Shown here piece by piece: positions 16,658 through 25,209 of a stretch of DNA of 64,000 bases. This DNA is from Bailinhaonella thermotolerans (GTDB taxonomy: Bacteria > Actinomycetota > Actinomycetes > Streptosporangiales > Streptosporangiaceae). Position numbers and translations under genes: made by a program. The stretch lies in contig NZ_QZEY01000001.1 of assembly GCF_003594875.1 (NCBI RefSeq), forward strand, positions 744,001-808,000, given 5' to 3'. Position 1 is the first letter of the stretch. The number at the start of each line of letters is the position of its first letter. Below the pieces are notes generated by a model. It searched no databases. It had not been told where the DNA came from and was given only the letters and a program-made list of their open reading frames with translations.

Positions 16658-17893
16658 TCACGGCGTGCCGACCGCGGCGGCCGGACGCTCACCCCCCTCC
16701 TCCTGACCATCCCCTCCGGCCCGGCGCGCGGCGGGCGGGCGGCGGGACAGCAGGAGCCCGGTCAGCGCGGCGGCCAGGCCGGCCAGCCCGGCCGCCGCGA
16801 AGCCGCCTCCCGGCACGGACACGTCGATCGCCACCCCGACGATCGGCGACCCGAGCGCGAAACCCGCGCTCTGCGCCGAGGACTGCAGCCCCGTCGCCTC
16901 ACCCCGGACGCCCGCCGGGGCCAGCCGGCTCACCGCGTCGGCCACCGTGGACAGGGTCGGCGCGGTGAGAAGCCCCGCGCCGACCACCGCCACGCACAGC
17001 CAGGGCCAGTCGCGGGCGAGCCCGGCCGGGATCGTCACGAGCCCGAGCAGGCCGAGCAGCAGCCACGTGGGCATCGCCCGGGGCAGCGCGCCGTAGATCA
17101 GCCCGCCGGCGATGGAGGACCCGCCGAACACGGCCACCACCACCGCGGCCCAGGACACCTGATCCGCCTCTTCGAGCGTGGCGACGATGGCGAGGTCGAC
17201 GCCGCTGAGCAGCAGGGTGGTGCCGAACCCCATCACCAGCACGGCGATCATGCGGACGCCCAGCCACTCGCGGCGCGGGGGCCGGCCTGCCGCGCCCGCG
17301 CCGGGCTCGGCCTCGTCCCCGCCCAGCAGCGGCGGGTTGAGCAGCGCGACGCCGACCCCACCGGCGACGATCACGGCGCCGACCCCCCACACCACCACCT
17401 CGGGGGACGTCTTCGCCGCGCACAGGATCACCACCGACGGCCCCACGATGTAGGACAGCTCGCCCTGCACCGACTCCAGCGCGAACGCGGCCCGGCGCTG
17501 CGCCGCCGTCGTCATCGCGGCGATCGCCTGCCTGGTCACCTGCTGGACCGGCACCATCAGCAGCCCCGCCGCGAAGGACGCGCCCAGCAGGACGCCGTAC
17601 GGCAGGGCCGGCGCGCACAGCCAGAACACCGCCTGCAGCGCGGCCGTCGTCAGCAGCACGGGACGCAGGCCGCGCCGGTCGATCACGCGGCCGAGCAGCG
17701 GCCCGCCCAGCGCCACCCCGGCGGTCAGCGCCGCCGCGACGCCGCCCGCAGCCGCGTAGCTCATGTCCCGGCCCAGCACGACATGCATGGTCAGCGCCAT
17801 CACGTCGGCCGTGATCGCGGCCCGGGCGAGCAGCGAGACGCCCAGCAGGGACGCCATCCCCGGCACGGCGAGCACCTGTCGGTATCTGGTCAC
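16658..17893 (-). CDS. MFS transporter (drug-efflux type)
   Basis: 411 residues with 12 predicted helices. The loop 2-3 motif is LLGRVIDRRGLRPVLLTTAAL, and a basic/Pro-rich central loop (GDEAEPGAGAAGRPPRREW) separates the halves. GTG 17893 is the most upstream start that does not enter the divergent gene; no strong ribosome site is visible. It is divergent from a LysR gene 73 bp away, so local control by that LysR is likely. Its stop converges with melC2. The substrate is unknown. Confidence 0.75.
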   Translation of the reverse strand: MTRYRQVLAVPGMASLLGVSLLARAAITADVMALTMHVVLGRDMSYAAAGGVAAALTAGVALGGPLLGRVIDRRGLRPVLLTTAALQAVFWLCAPALPYGVLLGASFAAGLLMVPVQQVTRQAIAAMTTAAQRRAAFALESVQGELSYIVGPSVVILCAAKTSPEVVVWGVGAVIVAGGVGVALLNPPLLGGDEAEPGAGAAGRPPRREWLGVRMIAVLVMGFGTTLLLSGVDLAIVATLEEADQVSWAAVVVAVFGGSSIAGGLIYGALPRAMPTWLLLGLLGLVTIPAGLARDWPWLCVAVVGAGLLTAPTLSTVADAVSRLAPAGVRGEATGLQSSAQSAGFALGSPIVGVAIDVSVPGGGFAAAGLAGLAAALTGLLLSRRPPAARRAGGDGQEEGGERPAAAVGTP

Positions 17894-17952
17894 CCCGCGA
17901 AAGCTAGGCCATCCCCGGCGGCCATAGGAAGTGGCCGTTTCGTTGGAGCCTA

Positions 17953-17969
17953 CATAATGAACTCTTATG
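17953..17969. promoter_or_regulatory. LysR-type operator overlapping the lysR start codon
   Basis: CATAA (17953-17957) and TTATG (17965-17969) form an inverted repeat with a 7 bp centre; its right arm contains the lysR ATG. CATAAT (17953-17958) is a good -10 that would start transcription at or next to the ATG, implying a leaderless mRNA and autoregulation. Confidence 0.5.
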
Positions 17970-18809
17970 CCCAGGGACCTTGAGATCACGTTGCTGCGGT
18001 CGTTCGTCACCGCCGTGCGAACGGGCAGCATCAGCCGCGCCGCGACCGCGCTCGGGCAGACCCAGCCCGCGCTCAGCCAGCGGCTGCGCAAGCTGGAGAG
18101 CACCGTCGGCCGCCCGCTGCTCTACCGGTCGCCGGCCGGCGTCTCGCCGACCCGTGCGGGCGCCGAGCTCCTGCCGTACGCCGAACGGATCCTCGCGCTC
18201 TCCGCGCAGGCGCTCACCGAGACCGCGCGTGAGCTCACCGGCCACTGCGGCGTCGGGCTCCTCGAAGACCTCGCCGCCTCCCGGCTTCCGCAGGCCCTCG
18301 CCGACCTCGCCGGGATGCACCCCGGCACGACGCTGGAGGTGCTGAGCCTGTCCAAGGCCGCGATGCGCGAGGCGTACGACTCGGGGCGGGTCCAGCTCGT
18401 CCTCGACGAGGTGCCGGACCTCCCCGGCCCGCCGCGCTGGACGGTCCGCCGCCCCCTCGTCTGGGCCGCGGGCCCGAAGGTCGACCTCACCGCCGACCCC
18501 CTGCCGGTCATCCTCTTCTCGAACCCCTGCACCTGGCGCACGTCCGTCCTGGAGGCCCTCGACCGCGCCGGCCGCCCCTGGCGCGTGGCCTTCGAGAGCA
18601 ACAGCCTGGTCAGCGTCCTGGCCGCGGTGAGAGCCGGGCTGGGAGCGGCCGCCCTGATGCCCGCCAACCTGGAACCGTCCCTGGCCCGCCACGACGCGTC
18701 CGCCCTCCCCACCCTCCCCGACGTCGAACTAGGCCTGACCCGCCACCCCCGGACCAACGCCGACCCCCTGATCGACACGGTGGAAACCGCCCTGCGACGA
18801 ATGACCTGA
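17967..18809 (+). CDS. LysR-family regulator
   Basis: 280 residues. The N-terminal winged helix is clear: LRSFVTAVRTGSISRAATALGQTQPALSQRLRKLE (residues 10-44). A LysR_substrate periplasmic-binding fold fills the rest. It faces away from the MFS gene at 17893 and probably senses a substrate of that pump. No Shine-Dalgarno is seen before ATG 17967, in keeping with a leaderless transcript from the CATAAT -10. The effector is unknown. Confidence 0.85.
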   Translation: MPRDLEITLLRSFVTAVRTGSISRAATALGQTQPALSQRLRKLESTVGRPLLYRSPAGVSPTRAGAELLPYAERILALSAQALTETARELTGHCGVGLLEDLAASRLPQALADLAGMHPGTTLEVLSLSKAAMREAYDSGRVQLVLDEVPDLPGPPRWTVRRPLVWAAGPKVDLTADPLPVILFSNPCTWRTSVLEALDRAGRPWRVAFESNSLVSVLAAVRAGLGAAALMPANLEPSLARHDASALPTLPDVELGLTRHPRTNADPLIDTVETALRRMT

Positions 18810-19231
18810 CCCCGGCGACCACCCCCTACGCCGGAGCCCCGTCCGCTGGAGCCTTCGAGGGACCGGCCGCCCGTGTGTCGGCCGCTCACCGTGATCGGGC
18901 CCTCGCCCTGGTCATGGTCGCCGGCGGCACGTCGCCGGGCCCGGTACGACGGGTCCGGCGACGTGGGAGACAATGATCATCGCGGACGCCCGAGCACTGT
19001 GGGGGACTGGTCTTCCCCACGGACTGTGAGCGGCGTCGCCACCGCTTGAGCCCGGTCCGGCCACCCGGACGCCTCCAGCCATCTGAAGGTGGGGTCATCG
19101 GTGGAGTCCGCGGCTCGTCGGCAGAAAGGCTCGCTCTCCCCTCCCGACATGTGCGCCGGCGACCCGCGGACCGCCTTCCGTGCCGCGGACCTCCGCCGCA
19201 CCCACCGGAGAACCTTGGAAGAAAGGCCCCC
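18810..19231. other. 422 bp stretch without a gene
   Basis: Short open frames here have no family resemblance or ribosome sites. The only marks are a TGATCA-centred AT-richer spot near 18972 and a GAAAGG ribosome site (19221-19226) for the gene at 19232. The promoter of that gene should be here, but I cannot place it. Confidence 0.4.
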
Positions 19232-19708
19232 ATGCGCAGGATTTTCAGAACGACCGTGGCCGCGAGCGCGTTCGCCGCGGTCCTCGGCGGGATGGGCGCG
19301 GCCCCGGCGTCGGCGTCCGCGACGCATCGCCCCGCCTCCGCCCCCGCCCCCGCCTCGGCGAGCGCCGTAGCCGCGAAGGCGAAGGGCGCCGTTTTCTGTG
19401 AGTGCGGCATCTACGCCGTGCGAAAGCTGAAGCTCAAAGGCGCGATTCCCCGGTTCGCGAAGGACTTCGGCCCGTTCCTCAAGAAGAACGGGTTCCGGTA
19501 CATCGGCCGGGGCGTCTACCCCCAGCCCGGCGATGTCGCCATCTGGCGAGAAGGCTTGACGGGCCACATCGCCATCTCGCACTTCACCACCCAGCGAGGC
19601 ACGTTCAAGGGCTCGAACCAGGGCGGCAGCAAATTCACTGAGGCCGGTTGCAACAACGTCTCGGTCACGAAGCGCTCTTACGGAACCGCCTACATCTATC
19701 GCAAGTAG
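19232..19708 (+). CDS. Small secreted CHAP-like protein
   Basis: 158 residues: a Sec signal (about 1-30, ending APASASA), an Ala/Pro spacer, and a compact C-terminal part. That part has an early Cys (FCECGIYAV), YPQPGDVAIWREG and GHIAISHF, then a late Cys. The PGDVAIW...GHIAI pair is the most conserved stretch of CHAP/NlpC-type amidases, with Cys and His as the likely catalytic pair. The domain is shorter than typical CHAP, so it may be a degenerate or minimal version. GAAAGG precedes the start and a strong terminator follows. A cell-wall role is inferred. Confidence 0.6.
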   Translation: MRRIFRTTVAASAFAAVLGGMGAAPASASATHRPASAPAPASASAVAAKAKGAVFCECGIYAVRKLKLKGAIPRFAKDFGPFLKKNGFRYIGRGVYPQPGDVAIWREGLTGHIAISHFTTQRGTFKGSNQGGSKFTEAGCNNVSVTKRSYGTAYIYRK

Positions 19709-19737
19709 CGGATCTGGACAGGCATTTCAGCGGCCGC

Positions 19738-19763
19738 CGGGGGTGCCGGGAACGGCACCCCCG
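19738..19763. terminator. Hairpin terminator after the CHAP-like gene
   Basis: A 10 bp perfect stem, GGGGGTGCCG with CGGCACCCCC, is closed by a GGAA loop (19739-19762) plus one further C-G pair. Confidence 0.75.
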
Positions 19764-19887
19764 CCCACCTGGGCCGCGGCCTCGCTCGCCGACAGGCGAT
19801 ATGCACCGCGGCCCGACCTTGAACGGCCGGTCGGCCCGCGCCAGGTTTTCGCGCGATCGGCGGGCGGATGACGTCAGGGCACGTTCG

Positions 19888-20307
19888 TCATGGGCGGACC
19901 GCGTTCGGGCGCGCCAGGGCTTGGCAGGCTTGGGGGTCGGGGGGGTCGAGGGTCCGGGTGGTGGCTATGAGGGTGTCCAGCGCGTCCCTGGCCGCCAGGA
20001 GGTCGGTGACGGCTTCGGTGAGGCGGGCGCGCTCCCGGTGGAGGTCGGGGAGCATGCCCGAGCAGTTGGGGCTCAGGGCCTGGCCGTCGTCGGTCATGCA
20101 GGGGAGCAGTTCGGCGATGGTGGCGGTGTTCAGGCCGGCGGCGAGCATGAGGCGGATGCCGCGCACGGTGCTGACGTGGCCCTCGTCGTACTCCCGGTAT
20201 CCGCTGGGCAGCCGGACCGGGTCCAGCAGCCCCTGCTCCTCGTAGTAGCGCAGCGAGCGCACGCTGACCCCCGTCAGCCGCGACAGCTCCCCGATCCGCA
20301 CGCACAT
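19888..20307 (-). CDS. MerR-family regulator
   Basis: 139 residues starting with the MerR helix-turn-helix RIGELSRLTGVSVRSLRYYEEQGLL, the wing PSGYREYDEGHVSTVRGIRLMLAAGL, then a dimerisation coiled coil. One Cys (LLPC) and another (SPNC) are present, but no metal-binding loop is recognised. The start could be ATG 20307 or GTG 20301; ribosome sites are poor for both. It is divergent from the imine reductase and shares a palindromic operator at 20325-20348, so it most likely controls itself and that enzyme. Confidence 0.82.
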   Translation of the reverse strand: MCVRIGELSRLTGVSVRSLRYYEEQGLLDPVRLPSGYREYDEGHVSTVRGIRLMLAAGLNTATIAELLPCMTDDGQALSPNCSGMLPDLHRERARLTEAVTDLLAARDALDTLIATTRTLDPPDPQACQALARPNAVRP

Positions 20308-20322
20308 CACCGCCACGTCCGC

Positions 20323-20348
20323 TTGACTCTCACGCCAATGTGAGGGTC
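20323..20348. promoter_or_regulatory. MerR-type operator between merR and the imine reductase
   Basis: GACTCTCAC (20325-20333) and GTGAGGGTC (20340-20348) form a 9 bp inverted repeat with one mismatch. It begins inside TTGACT (20323-20328), a -35 for the plus-strand gene, and would fill an unusually long spacer, as MerR sites do. A -10 is not obvious. Confidence 0.55.
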
Positions 20349-20361
20349 CAACCTATCCGTC

Positions 20362-21270
20362 ATGACGAATCCGCATTCATCCGACCTGCGTCGCTCGCCT
20401 GTCACCGTCCTCGGCCTGGGCCCGATGGGGGTGGCGCTCGCCGGCTCGCTCCTGGCCAAGGGCCACGCCGTGACGATCTGGAACCGCACCCCGAGCAAGG
20501 GCGACGGCCTCGTCGCCGGGGGAGCCCGCCGCGCGGCGACCGTCGCCGAGGCGGTGTCCCAGAGCCCCCTCACGCTCGTGTGCCTCAACGACTACGCGAC
20601 CACGCACGAGATCCTCGATCCCGCCGCCGAGGCGCTGAGCGGCCGCGTCCTGGTCAACCTCGGCTCCGGTACGCCCGCGGAGGCCCGTTCGGCGGCCGCC
20701 TGGGCCGCCGGGCACGACGTCGCCTACCTCGACGGCGCCATCATGGTGCCGCCGCCGCTCGTCGGCCGGCCGGACGCCGTCTTCCTCTACAGCGGCTCCC
20801 CCGGCGTCTTCGACCCGCATCGGGAGACCCTGGCGAGCCTGGGCGACCCCCGCCACCTCGGCGCCGACCCCGGCCTGGCCGTACTGCACAACGCGGCGCT
20901 GCTCGACCTGATGTACGCGACCATGAACGGGTTCCTGCACGCCACGGCCATGGTGGCCTCGGCGGGCGTCTCCGCGGTCGAGTTCGCCGACCTCGCCGTC
21001 AACTGGTTCATGCCCACGGTGATCGACGCGACCCTCATCGCCCAGGCTCCCAGCCTGGACAAGGGCGACTACCCCGGCGACCTGGGGACCATGGAGATGA
21101 ACGCGAACGCGCTCGAGCACATCACCCGCACCAGCGTGGAGCAGGGGATCCACGCCGGCCAGCCGCGCCTGATGCGGCGGATCGCCGAGCGGGCCATCGC
21201 CGAGGGCCACGGCGGCGAGAACTACCTGGCCGTCTTCGAGATCTTCAAGAAGCCGGAACCGGCCGAGTGA
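20362..21270 (+). CDS. Imine reductase-like NAD(P)-dependent oxidoreductase
   Basis: 302 residues. The N-terminal Rossmann fold begins VTVLGLGPMGVALAGSLLAKGHAV with an NRT motif (WNRTPSK) suited to NADPH. Diagnostic imine reductase segments follow: LVCLNDY, VNLGSGTPAEAR, YLDGAIMVPPPLVG, FLYSGSP and NGFLHATAM. The family reduces cyclic imines and some does reductive amination, and is also related to beta-hydroxyacid dehydrogenases. It starts at ATG 20362, divergent from the MerR gene with a shared operator. The native substrate is unknown. Confidence 0.85.
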   Translation: MTNPHSSDLRRSPVTVLGLGPMGVALAGSLLAKGHAVTIWNRTPSKGDGLVAGGARRAATVAEAVSQSPLTLVCLNDYATTHEILDPAAEALSGRVLVNLGSGTPAEARSAAAWAAGHDVAYLDGAIMVPPPLVGRPDAVFLYSGSPGVFDPHRETLASLGDPRHLGADPGLAVLHNAALLDLMYATMNGFLHATAMVASAGVSAVEFADLAVNWFMPTVIDATLIAQAPSLDKGDYPGDLGTMEMNANALEHITRTSVEQGIHAGQPRLMRRIAERAIAEGHGGENYLAVFEIFKKPEPAE

Positions 21271-21321
21271 TCCGAAGGCCGGGGCTTCGCGGCGGCCCCC
21301 GCGACGAGCGCCCGGAGGGCG

Positions 21322-21864
21322 TCAGAGGGCGGGGTCCTCGTCCCTTACTTCGAGCGCTTCCCGCGCCCGGGTGATGAAGGCGAGGTAGGCGTCCCGGAAC
21401 TCCCGGAAGGCGCTGTCGTACTCCTCGCGGCGCTCGGGGGACCCGGCCCCGATGAGCGCCTTGAGGCGGGGCTGCAGGCGGCGGGCCATCTGGCGTACGT
21501 GCTCGGCCGCGACGGAGACGTCCGCGGGGCCGTCGAGCCGGACCTCGTGAGTGGCCCGGTTCAGGCCGCCGATGGCCGGGCCGATGCGCTCGTACATCCG
21601 GGTCAGGAGCCGGTCCTCGCCCTCGCGGTCGCCCGCCGCGTCGACGTCGTCGATCTGCCAGGTGACCTCGGAGAAGTCGTGCGCGCAGCGCATCATCTCC
21701 CGGTAGGTGGCCCGCCGCCGGTCCCGCTGCTCGCGCAGGGCCTGCGCCAGCGCGGCCGTACGCGCCTGGGTCAGCGCCGCGCGCGAGGTCGCCCGCGCCG
21801 TGATGTAACTGGCCCCGAGCGCGGTCAGCGCGGTGAGAACGCCGACCCACAGTCCGCTGTCCAT
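21322..21864 (-). CDS. Hypothetical protein with N-terminal membrane helix
   Basis: 180 residues. Residues 4-22 (GLWVGVLTALTALGASYIT) are one membrane segment, followed by a long basic/acidic helical region rich in Arg, Glu and Ala that could form a coiled coil. No family is recognised. Its start lies 165 bp from the divergent polysaccharide deacetylase, and it is not obviously linked to the imine reductase it converges on. Confidence 0.6.
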   Translation of the reverse strand: MDSGLWVGVLTALTALGASYITARATSRAALTQARTAALAQALREQRDRRRATYREMMRCAHDFSEVTWQIDDVDAAGDREGEDRLLTRMYERIGPAIGGLNRATHEVRLDGPADVSVAAEHVRQMARRLQPRLKALIGAGSPERREEYDSAFREFRDAYLAFITRAREALEVRDEDPAL

Positions 21865-22029
21865 GATCGAGAAGTCTGCCGGTCACGGGGCCCCCGGGGC
21901 ACCCGGGCGCCGATCGAGGAGCCCGGGCCCCGGTGGCCCGCCGTACGGGGCGCTCGGTGGAACGCGCGCCGGGACGAGATCACGGGAAGGTGCCGACCGG
22001 CCCGGCAGGGCGTGATTTCATGATCGTCC

Positions 22030-22773
22030 ATGGACGCATCGGGGAAGACGGGAGCATCGGGGAAGACCGGGCGGAGGAGGCGGTGGGCGGTGCTCGCCGT
22101 TCTCGCCGTCGTCCTGCTCGGCGGCGCGGGGCTCTACCCGCTGATGAACTCGCGCACCTTCCAGCTCGCCGGGCGGCTGACCGACCGGGTGGACACCACC
22201 GAGAAGGTGGTCGCCCTGACCTTCGACGACGGCCCTGACGAGCACACCCAGGAGATCATCTCCACCCTCGCCGAGCACCGCGTCCGCGCGACCTTCTTCG
22301 TCGTCGGGTCGCAGGTCGAGGCCCGGCCGCAGGACGCCAGGGCGCTGGTCGCCGCCGGGCACCAGCTCGCCAACCACACCTTCACCCACCGGCGGATGGT
22401 CTTCGTCTCCCCCTCCACCGTCGCCGAGGAGATCGAGCGCACCGACCGGGCCATCCGCGGAGCCGGGCAGCGCGGCGACATCCCGTTCCGGCCGCCGACG
22501 GGCAAGAAACTGCTGACCCTGCCGCTGTACCTGGCCGACCACCGGCGGCACACGGTCATGTGGGACGTGGAGCCCGACTCCGACGCCCGGCCGGCCCCCG
22601 CCCAGATCGTCAGCGCCGTCCGCGAGCAGACCCGCCCCGGCTCGATCATCCTGCTCCACCCCTGGTACGCCGGAGGGGCGAACACCCGTGCGTCCCTCAG
22701 CGCCCTGATCACCACCCTCCGCACCCAGGGCTACCGCTTCGTGACGGTCTCCGAGCTCCTGAACAAAACCTGA
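22030..22773 (+). CDS. Polysaccharide deacetylase (NodB-like), membrane-anchored
   Basis: 247 residues. After a basic N-terminus with a doubled ASGKTG, residues about 19-40 are a membrane anchor. The NodB domain follows: catalytic-base motif ALTFDDGPDEHT, zinc motif NHTFTH, the RPPTG motif 3 and LLHPW near the end. Family CE4 enzymes remove acetyl groups from peptidoglycan, chitin or other cell-wall sugars; here the enzyme would face outside. ATG 22030 has a modest upstream ribosome site. It stands alone. Confidence 0.85.
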   Translation: MDASGKTGASGKTGRRRRWAVLAVLAVVLLGGAGLYPLMNSRTFQLAGRLTDRVDTTEKVVALTFDDGPDEHTQEIISTLAEHRVRATFFVVGSQVEARPQDARALVAAGHQLANHTFTHRRMVFVSPSTVAEEIERTDRAIRGAGQRGDIPFRPPTGKKLLTLPLYLADHRRHTVMWDVEPDSDARPAPAQIVSAVREQTRPGSIILLHPWYAGGANTRASLSALITTLRTQGYRFVTVSELLNKT

Positions 22774-22930
22774 CAACCCGCCCTGGACCGGCCTGTCGAT
22801 CGGGGTCGCGGGTCGTTTCGGTGTGGACGGGGGAAAGGGGGGTCTGGTGTCATGGCGGTGGGATCGCGCCACCTCTGGGCGGTGTCGCGCGACCTCGCTG
22901 GGATGCCATCTGCTCTCGGGGCGGCCCACC

Positions 22931-23923
22931 ATGCTCAGGATCTACTTCACGGGCGACGACATCGCGCGGACCAGGATCGCCGCGGAGCCCGATCCGCTGT
23001 GGGACCTGGTGCTCGGCCTGCAGATGCTCCGGCCGCAGCGCGGCGACCTGCTCTTCAGGGGATGGCGCCGGGAGGCGTGCGCGGCGGTGCGGGGCGCCGG
23101 CCTCGGCGGGATGCTGAAGCTGCTGCTGACGCTCACGCCGCCCGTCGGTTACTTCCCCGACTTCCTCAACCCGGCCGAGGCGGCCCGCGGCCTTGAGCAC
23201 GGCCTTGAGGCGATCCGGAGCACGCCCGTCCCCGTGCTGCGCCGCGACCTGCGCCGGCTGGCGGGAGGCCGGCTCCTGCCGTACGAGACGCGCGGCCTGG
23301 CCGCCGGTGAGCCCGCCCTGCTCGTGGCGCTCACGGACGCGATGCGCGCGTGCTACGAGCTGACGGTCACCCCGTACCGGCGGAGCGTCGAGAGCGCCTG
23401 GGAGCGGGACAGGCGGATCCGGGCCGACGCGCTGGCGGGGGGCGGGGTCGAGGCCATGCTCGCCGGGCTGCGGCCGATGATGAGCTGGTCGGCGGGCGAG
23501 CTGCGCGTCCCCGGCCATCGCGATCAGGAGCTGCACCTGAACGGCCGGGGACTGCTGCTGATCCCGTCGTACTTCTGCGTCAGCGGCCCGCTGACCATGC
23601 TCGACCCCGAGCTGCGGCCCGTCCTCGTCTACCCCGTCGAGCGGGCCCCCGGGGCGCTCCCCTCCCGGGACGGGGACCTGCCCGCCGCGCTCGGGGCGCT
23701 GCTGGGCGCGACCCGGGCGGCGGTGCTGGAGGCCGCCGCCTTCCGCGTGTCCACGACCTCGGAGCTGGCCCGCCGGCTCGGCATCTCCCCCGCCTCGGCG
23801 AGCGAGCACGCCGCCGTCCTGCGCGAGGCGGGCCTGGTCTCCAGCCATCGCGACCGCAACCGGGTGCTCCACCAGGCGACCGACCTCGGCCGCGCCCTCC
23901 TGGACGCCAGCCGGCACCGGTGA
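22931..23923 (+). CDS. ArsR-type winged-helix regulator with DUF5937-like N-terminal domain
   Basis: 330 residues. The C-terminal 80 residues are a winged helix, STTSELARRLGISPASASEHAAVLREAGLVSSHRDRNRVLH. The long N-terminal part (1-230) starts LRIYFTGDDIARTRIA, as in the large actinobacterial ArsR-like proteins often annotated DUF5937. Those regulators are often orphans. ATG 22931 follows no strong Shine-Dalgarno. Its stop converges with the MFS gene at 23949 at a distance of 25 bp, so a direct link is not certain. The ligand is unknown. Confidence 0.8.
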   Translation: MLRIYFTGDDIARTRIAAEPDPLWDLVLGLQMLRPQRGDLLFRGWRREACAAVRGAGLGGMLKLLLTLTPPVGYFPDFLNPAEAARGLEHGLEAIRSTPVPVLRRDLRRLAGGRLLPYETRGLAAGEPALLVALTDAMRACYELTVTPYRRSVESAWERDRRIRADALAGGGVEAMLAGLRPMMSWSAGELRVPGHRDQELHLNGRGLLLIPSYFCVSGPLTMLDPELRPVLVYPVERAPGALPSRDGDLPAALGALLGATRAAVLEAAAFRVSTTSELARRLGISPASASEHAAVLREAGLVSSHRDRNRVLHQATDLGRALLDASRHR

Positions 23924-23948
23924 CCCGGCTCGCGGCGGGCCCCGGCGT

Positions 23949-25127
23949 TCAGTGTGAGGCGGCCGGCTGCGAGGCGGGCGTGGCGGCGGTACGGCGGTCG
24001 CGGCGCAGCGAGTAGAGCGCGATGAGCAGCCCCGCGACGGTGAGGGCGGCGGCGGCCAGGTAGATCGAGCGGGGCCCCGGGCCGTCGATGAGCCGCCCGC
24101 CGAGCCACCCGGCGAACGCGGCGGCGAGCTGGAAGCCCGAGGCGTTGACGGCGACGGCCAGGGTCGGGGCGGCCTGCGCGGTGGTGACCACGCGGGTCTG
24201 CATGCCCGGGATGATCGCGAACGCCAGGACGCCGAGCGCGAACCACAGCACCACGGCGGGCACCGGGTGCGTGCTGATCACCCAGCCGGCCGCGAGGACG
24301 CCGGCCAGTACGGCCAGCAGGCCCGCGAGCGAGGGCATGAGCGCCCGGTCCGCCAGCCGGCCGCCGAGGAAGTTGCCGATGACGGCGCCGGCGCCGTACA
24401 CCAGGAGCAGCATCGGCAGGGCCGCGCCGGAGAACCCGCTGACGTCGGTCGCCAGTGGCGCCAGGAAGCTGAAGACGGTGACGACCCCCAGGTTCCCCGC
24501 GGCGGTCAGGGCGATGGCCAGCACGACGTCCCGGCTGGCGAAGACGCGCAGCTCACCGAGGAGCGAGCCGACGACCGGCGCGGGCGCGGCGGGGAAGGAC
24601 CGCAGCACCAGCGTCAGGGCGACGACGGTGAACACGGCGATCGCGGCGAAGGTCGCCCGCCAGCCGAAGTGCTGGCCGACGAAGGTGCCCAGCGGGGTGC
24701 CCGCGATCATGCCCAGGTTCATGCCGAGCGTCAGCCTCGCCACCGTGGAGGCCTGCTTGCCCTCGGCGGCGGCGGAGACGGCGGTGGCGATCGCGACGGC
24801 GAAGAAGGTGGCCACCACCAGCCCGGCGATGAACCGCCCCGCCAGCAGGACGGGGTAGCTGGGCGCGACGGCCGACGCGGCGTTCCCGGCGATGGACGTG
24901 GTGATGAGCCCGATGACGAGCGGCCTGCGGGGCAGCCTCGCGGTCAGCGTCGTGATCACCGGCCCTCCCGCGATCATGCCGATGGCGTACGCGGTGACCA
25001 GCAGTCCCGCCTCCGGGATCGAGACCGACAGATCGCGCGCCACGTCGGGCAGGATCCCGGCGATGACGAACTCGCCGGTGGTCAGGCCGAAGACCACGAG
25101 CATGAGTGAAAAGACCAGGAGCGGCAC
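23949..25127 (-). CDS. MFS drug/sugar exporter (DHA1, AraJ-like)
   Basis: 392 residues with 12 helices. It opens FSLMLVVFGLTTGEFVIAGILPDVA, and the GTPLGTFVGQHFGWRATF motif C marks an H+-coupled exporter of the DHA1/AraJ group. It is divergent from the MarR gene at 25210 with a perfect 27 bp operator between them, so the pair is a self-contained efflux module. Helices 1-4 and the operator arrangement resemble many multidrug pumps. The substrate is not predictable. Confidence 0.85.
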   Translation of the reverse strand: MPLLVFSLMLVVFGLTTGEFVIAGILPDVARDLSVSIPEAGLLVTAYAIGMIAGGPVITTLTARLPRRPLVIGLITTSIAGNAASAVAPSYPVLLAGRFIAGLVVATFFAVAIATAVSAAAEGKQASTVARLTLGMNLGMIAGTPLGTFVGQHFGWRATFAAIAVFTVVALTLVLRSFPAAPAPVVGSLLGELRVFASRDVVLAIALTAAGNLGVVTVFSFLAPLATDVSGFSGAALPMLLLVYGAGAVIGNFLGGRLADRALMPSLAGLLAVLAGVLAAGWVISTHPVPAVVLWFALGVLAFAIIPGMQTRVVTTAQAAPTLAVAVNASGFQLAAAFAGWLGGRLIDGPGPRSIYLAAAALTVAGLLIALYSLRRDRRTAATPASQPAASH

Positions 25128-25159
25128 GGCACCCTCTCAGTTAGTTCGAGTTCGCATAA

Positions 25160-25186
25160 TTCGAGTCATAGCTATCATGACTCGAA
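25160..25186. promoter_or_regulatory. MarR operator between the MFS and marR genes
   Basis: TTCGAGTCAT (25160-25169) and ATGACTCGAA (25177-25186) are a perfect 10 bp inverted repeat with a 7 bp centre, in the only AT-rich stretch between the divergent starts. An extra TTCGAG half site is at 25145-25150. TAGACT (25197-25202) can serve as -10 for marR, placing the transcript start on the ATG. Confidence 0.75.
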
Positions 25187-25209
25187 GCTCCTCGGCTAGA
25201 CTTCGGGGC

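Noticed and set aside
22774-22930. Alternative upstream starts for the ArsR-like gene at 22931
   Set aside because: The GTG at 22823 gives an N-terminal extension with no family similarity; the family start LRIYFTGDD fits ATG 22931.
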